From contig DBWD01000080.1 in NCBI GenBank assembly GCA_002308555.1, positions 1 to 7,044 of the forward strand: a DNA stretch of 7,044 bases. Direction: 5' to 3'. The stretch comes from a bacterium UBP3_UBA1247. Lineage in GTDB: Bacteria; UBA3054. How positions within the stretch are numbered: the stretch's first letter is position 1; every line of letters begins with the position of its first letter. The translations under genes were made by a program, and so were the position numbers. The notes under the pieces are model-generated. The model saw only the letters and a program-made list of their open reading frames with translations. It did no database searches and had not been told where the DNA came from. Positions 5,842-7,044 of this stretch are shown piece after piece.

Positions 5842-6813
5842 TCACCCGTTCCCGCCTTCCGGGGGCGCGGGGGCTTTCTTCCGCCAGTAATTGGCCAGCA
5901 GCGAGGTGGAGACGTCCATCCAGACGCTGAAGATGGTGGGCGCCAGCGCCGCCGCCTTGGAATTAAGGACGCTGATGGCCAGGCCCGTCGCCATGCCGGA
6001 GTTCTGCATGCCCACTTCCAACGCGATGGTCCGGCAGTCGGCCTCGCTGAATTTTCCGGGCAGGAGCAGGGCCAGCGCCCGGGCGCCGAAATAGCCCAGC
6101 GCGATGCCAAGACCGTTGTGCAGCGCCGCCGCCAGCAGGACCACCGCTCCGGCCCGCCTTATGAGCTCCTTCGATGGGGCGATGATGACCGCCAGTATGA
6201 AGCAGATCCCGAACATGGATATGAACGAGAGAATATTGTCCATAAGCTGGCGCTTCTCCTGAAAATAGCGGGCGAAGATCTTCCGGAAGACGATCCCGCA
6301 GACCACGGGCACGATGGTCATCTTTATGATCTCCAGCGACATGCTCAGCGTGTCAATGGGAACGTAGCAGCCGGCGTAGAATTTCATCAAAAATGGCGTC
6401 AGGAAGGGCGACAGCAGCGTGGAGACGCAGGTCATGACGACGGACAAAGCCACGTTTCCCCTGGCGATGTACGTCATGACGTTGGAGGCCAGGCCGCCGG
6501 CCACGGAACCAACCAGGATGACCCCCGCGGCGATCTCGGGCTCGAGCCTCAGGGCTTTGGCAATAAGGAATCCCAAAAGCGGCATGACGCCGAACTGCAG
6601 AATGGCTCCCAGGGCTATGCCATAGGGCATTTTCACCGCCTTGGCCAGGTCGCTTAAAGCCAGCGTGGTGCCCATGCCGAACATGATGAGCTGCAGAAGG
6701 GGCACTATGAGATTCGTCAGCTTGTATCCCCCGACGCTGATGAAGTAATCCGGGAAAAACCAGGCCAGAAGCGAGCTCGCGATCAAAGCCAATGTGAAGA
6801 GATTCTTTTTCAC
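5842..6813 (-). CDS. Bile acid:sodium symporter (BASS/SBF) family transporter
   Basis: A 323-residue inner-membrane protein with nine to ten hydrophobic helices, which would import an organic anion with sodium. Despite the family name the bacterial substrates vary (bile acids, pantoate, 2-oxo acids), so the substrate is open. Family hallmarks are GGLASNVMTYIARGNVALS (106-124) and EVGMQNSGMATGLA (266-279). Residues matching the sodium sites of the Neisseria ASBT homologue are present: Gln73, Ser110, Asn111, Ser124, Thr128, Glu266 and Gln270. The C-terminus is a short charged tail (RKKAPAPPEGGNG). The start is GTG (6811-6813): MKKNLF leads into the first helix, no in-frame ATG lies between the tRNA and this codon, and the next Met is residue 44. 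No Shine-Dalgarno is visible. The tRNA-Ser 3' end is only 25 nt upstream, so the message probably comes from the tRNA promoter. Confidence 0.93.
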   Translation of the reverse strand: MKKNLFTLALIASSLLAWFFPDYFISVGGYKLTNLIVPLLQLIMFGMGTTLALSDLAKAVKMPYGIALGAILQFGVMPLLGFLIAKALRLEPEIAAGVILVGSVAGGLASNVMTYIARGNVALSVVMTCVSTLLSPFLTPFLMKFYAGCYVPIDTLSMSLEIIKMTIVPVVCGIVFRKIFARYFQEKRQLMDNILSFISMFGICFILAVIIAPSKELIRRAGAVVLLAAALHNGLGIALGYFGARALALLLPGKFSEADCRTIALEVGMQNSGMATGLAISVLNSKAAALAPTIFSVWMDVSTSLLANYWRKKAPAPPEGGNG

Positions 6814-6838
6814 GACGGTAACGGGAAGATAAAAAAAT

Positions 6839-6926
6839 TGGCGGAGAGTGAGGGATTCGAACCCCCGGACCGTTGCCGGTCAACGGTTTTCAAAACCGTC
6901 GCGATCGACCACTCTGCCAACTCTCC
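6839..6926 (-). tRNA. tRNA-Ser (anticodon UGA)
   Basis: The minus strand gives a class II cloverleaf of 88 nt. The acceptor GGAGAGT (6920-6926) pairs with ACTCTCC (6843-6849), and the discriminator is G at 6842. The anticodon stem ACGGT/ACCGT encloses loop TTTGAAA with anticodon TGA, which reads UCA. The long variable arm (TGACCGGCAACGGTC) forms its own stem, as expected for serine. The T loop is TTCGAAT. The 3' CCA is encoded (6839-6841), unlike in the tRNA-Pro gene. Confidence 0.97.
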
Positions 6927-6941
6927 GCAAAGCCGGAATAA

Positions 6942-6950
6942 ATTATAGCA
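6942..6950 (-). promoter_or_regulatory. Extended -10 promoter for tRNA-Ser
   Basis: On the minus strand TGC (6948-6950) directly precedes a perfect TATAAT (6942-6947). A TTGTCA box lies upstream, but the spacer would be 21 bp, so the extended -10 probably carries the activity. Transcription would begin near 6935, about 9 nt before the mature tRNA 5' end. The same unit would supply the BASS gene. Confidence 0.7.
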
Positions 6951-6967
6951 TAAACGCTCTTTTTTCA

Positions 6968-6996
6968 TTGACAAAAAGGCCTGTTTCAAATAAAAT
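6968..6996 (+). promoter_or_regulatory. Near-consensus promoter for the gene at the right edge
   Basis: A perfect TTGACA (6968-6973), a 17-bp spacer and TAAAAT (6991-6996) make this the best sigma70-type promoter in the window. Transcription should start near 7003, giving a leader of about 22 nt that contains the ribosome site. It diverges from the tRNA-Ser promoter, with the two -10 boxes about 43 bp apart. Confidence 0.8.
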
Positions 6997-7025
6997 ACAG
7001 TAAGTTGTAAGTAGAGGAACGCTTT

Positions 7026-7044
7026 ATGGATTTTCCTTTAGCAA
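7026..7044 (+). CDS. Start of a protein gene (partial, runs off the right edge)
   Basis: Only MDFPLA is visible. The call rests on an ATG at 7026 with a GAGG ribosome site (7014-7017) 8 nt upstream, and a near-consensus promoter ending 29 nt before the start. Nothing can be said of function. Confidence 0.6.

Noticed and set aside
5687..6926. Genomic island inserted at a tRNA gene
   Set aside because: No integrase, no direct repeat of a tRNA 3' end, and the genes between the tRNAs share the base composition of their neighbours.

Overview
The window is an ordinary-looking stretch of a GC-rich bacterial chromosome, with G or C at most third codon positions and short AT-rich intergenic regions. 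It carries six complete protein genes, two tRNA genes and the first codons of two further genes cut by the window edges. Sigma70-type promoters, good Shine-Dalgarno sites at several genes, a lipobox lipoprotein and a periplasmic-type solute-binding protein suggest an envelope with a periplasm. A short phosphate acetyltransferase suggests acetate/acetyl-CoA fermentation. The aminotransferase and aspartate kinase look by eye like versions common in Clostridia and in anaerobic gut lineages. I cannot assign a phylum; an anaerobic gut-type Gram-negative is a guess.

Layout. Positions 1-2468 (minus strand) form a probable operon read right to left: pta, then 4 bp later a long AfuA/FbpA-like solute-binding protein, then, through an ATGA overlap, a gene that starts with a signal peptide or membrane segment and leaves the window. 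Positions 2469-2655 are a divergent promoter region: AT-rich with a LacI-like palindrome on the pta side, and an extended -10 box on the other. A class I aminotransferase follows on the plus strand (2656-3843). It converges with an aspartate kinase gene (3919-5229, minus), and a symmetric A-run/hairpin/T-run between them can terminate transcription from both sides. Upstream of the kinase gene on the minus strand are a strong hairpin (5243-5274), a small lipoprotein gene (5296-5652) and tRNA-Pro(UGG) (5687-5761). Further upstream, still on the minus strand, lie a bile acid:sodium symporter (BASS) family transporter (5842-6813) and tRNA-Ser(UGA) (6839-6926). At the right edge a near-consensus promoter drives a new plus-strand gene starting at 7026.

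How the genes may work together. The aminotransferase (possibly forming or using aspartate) and the aspartate kinase (first step from aspartate to Lys/Thr/Met) belong to adjacent metabolism, but they are convergent and not co-transcribed. Pta with a solute-binding protein is an unusual pairing with no evident pathway link. The most notable pattern is that both tRNA genes have an extended -10 promoter of the same form (TGC directly before TAWAAT) and are each followed within 25-34 bp by a protein gene with no room for its own promoter, which implies tRNA-mRNA transcripts. The BASS and aspartate kinase genes also lack a recognisable Shine-Dalgarno sequence. I see no mobile element, CRISPR array, phage gene or defence system, and no clear evidence of a wholly new system.
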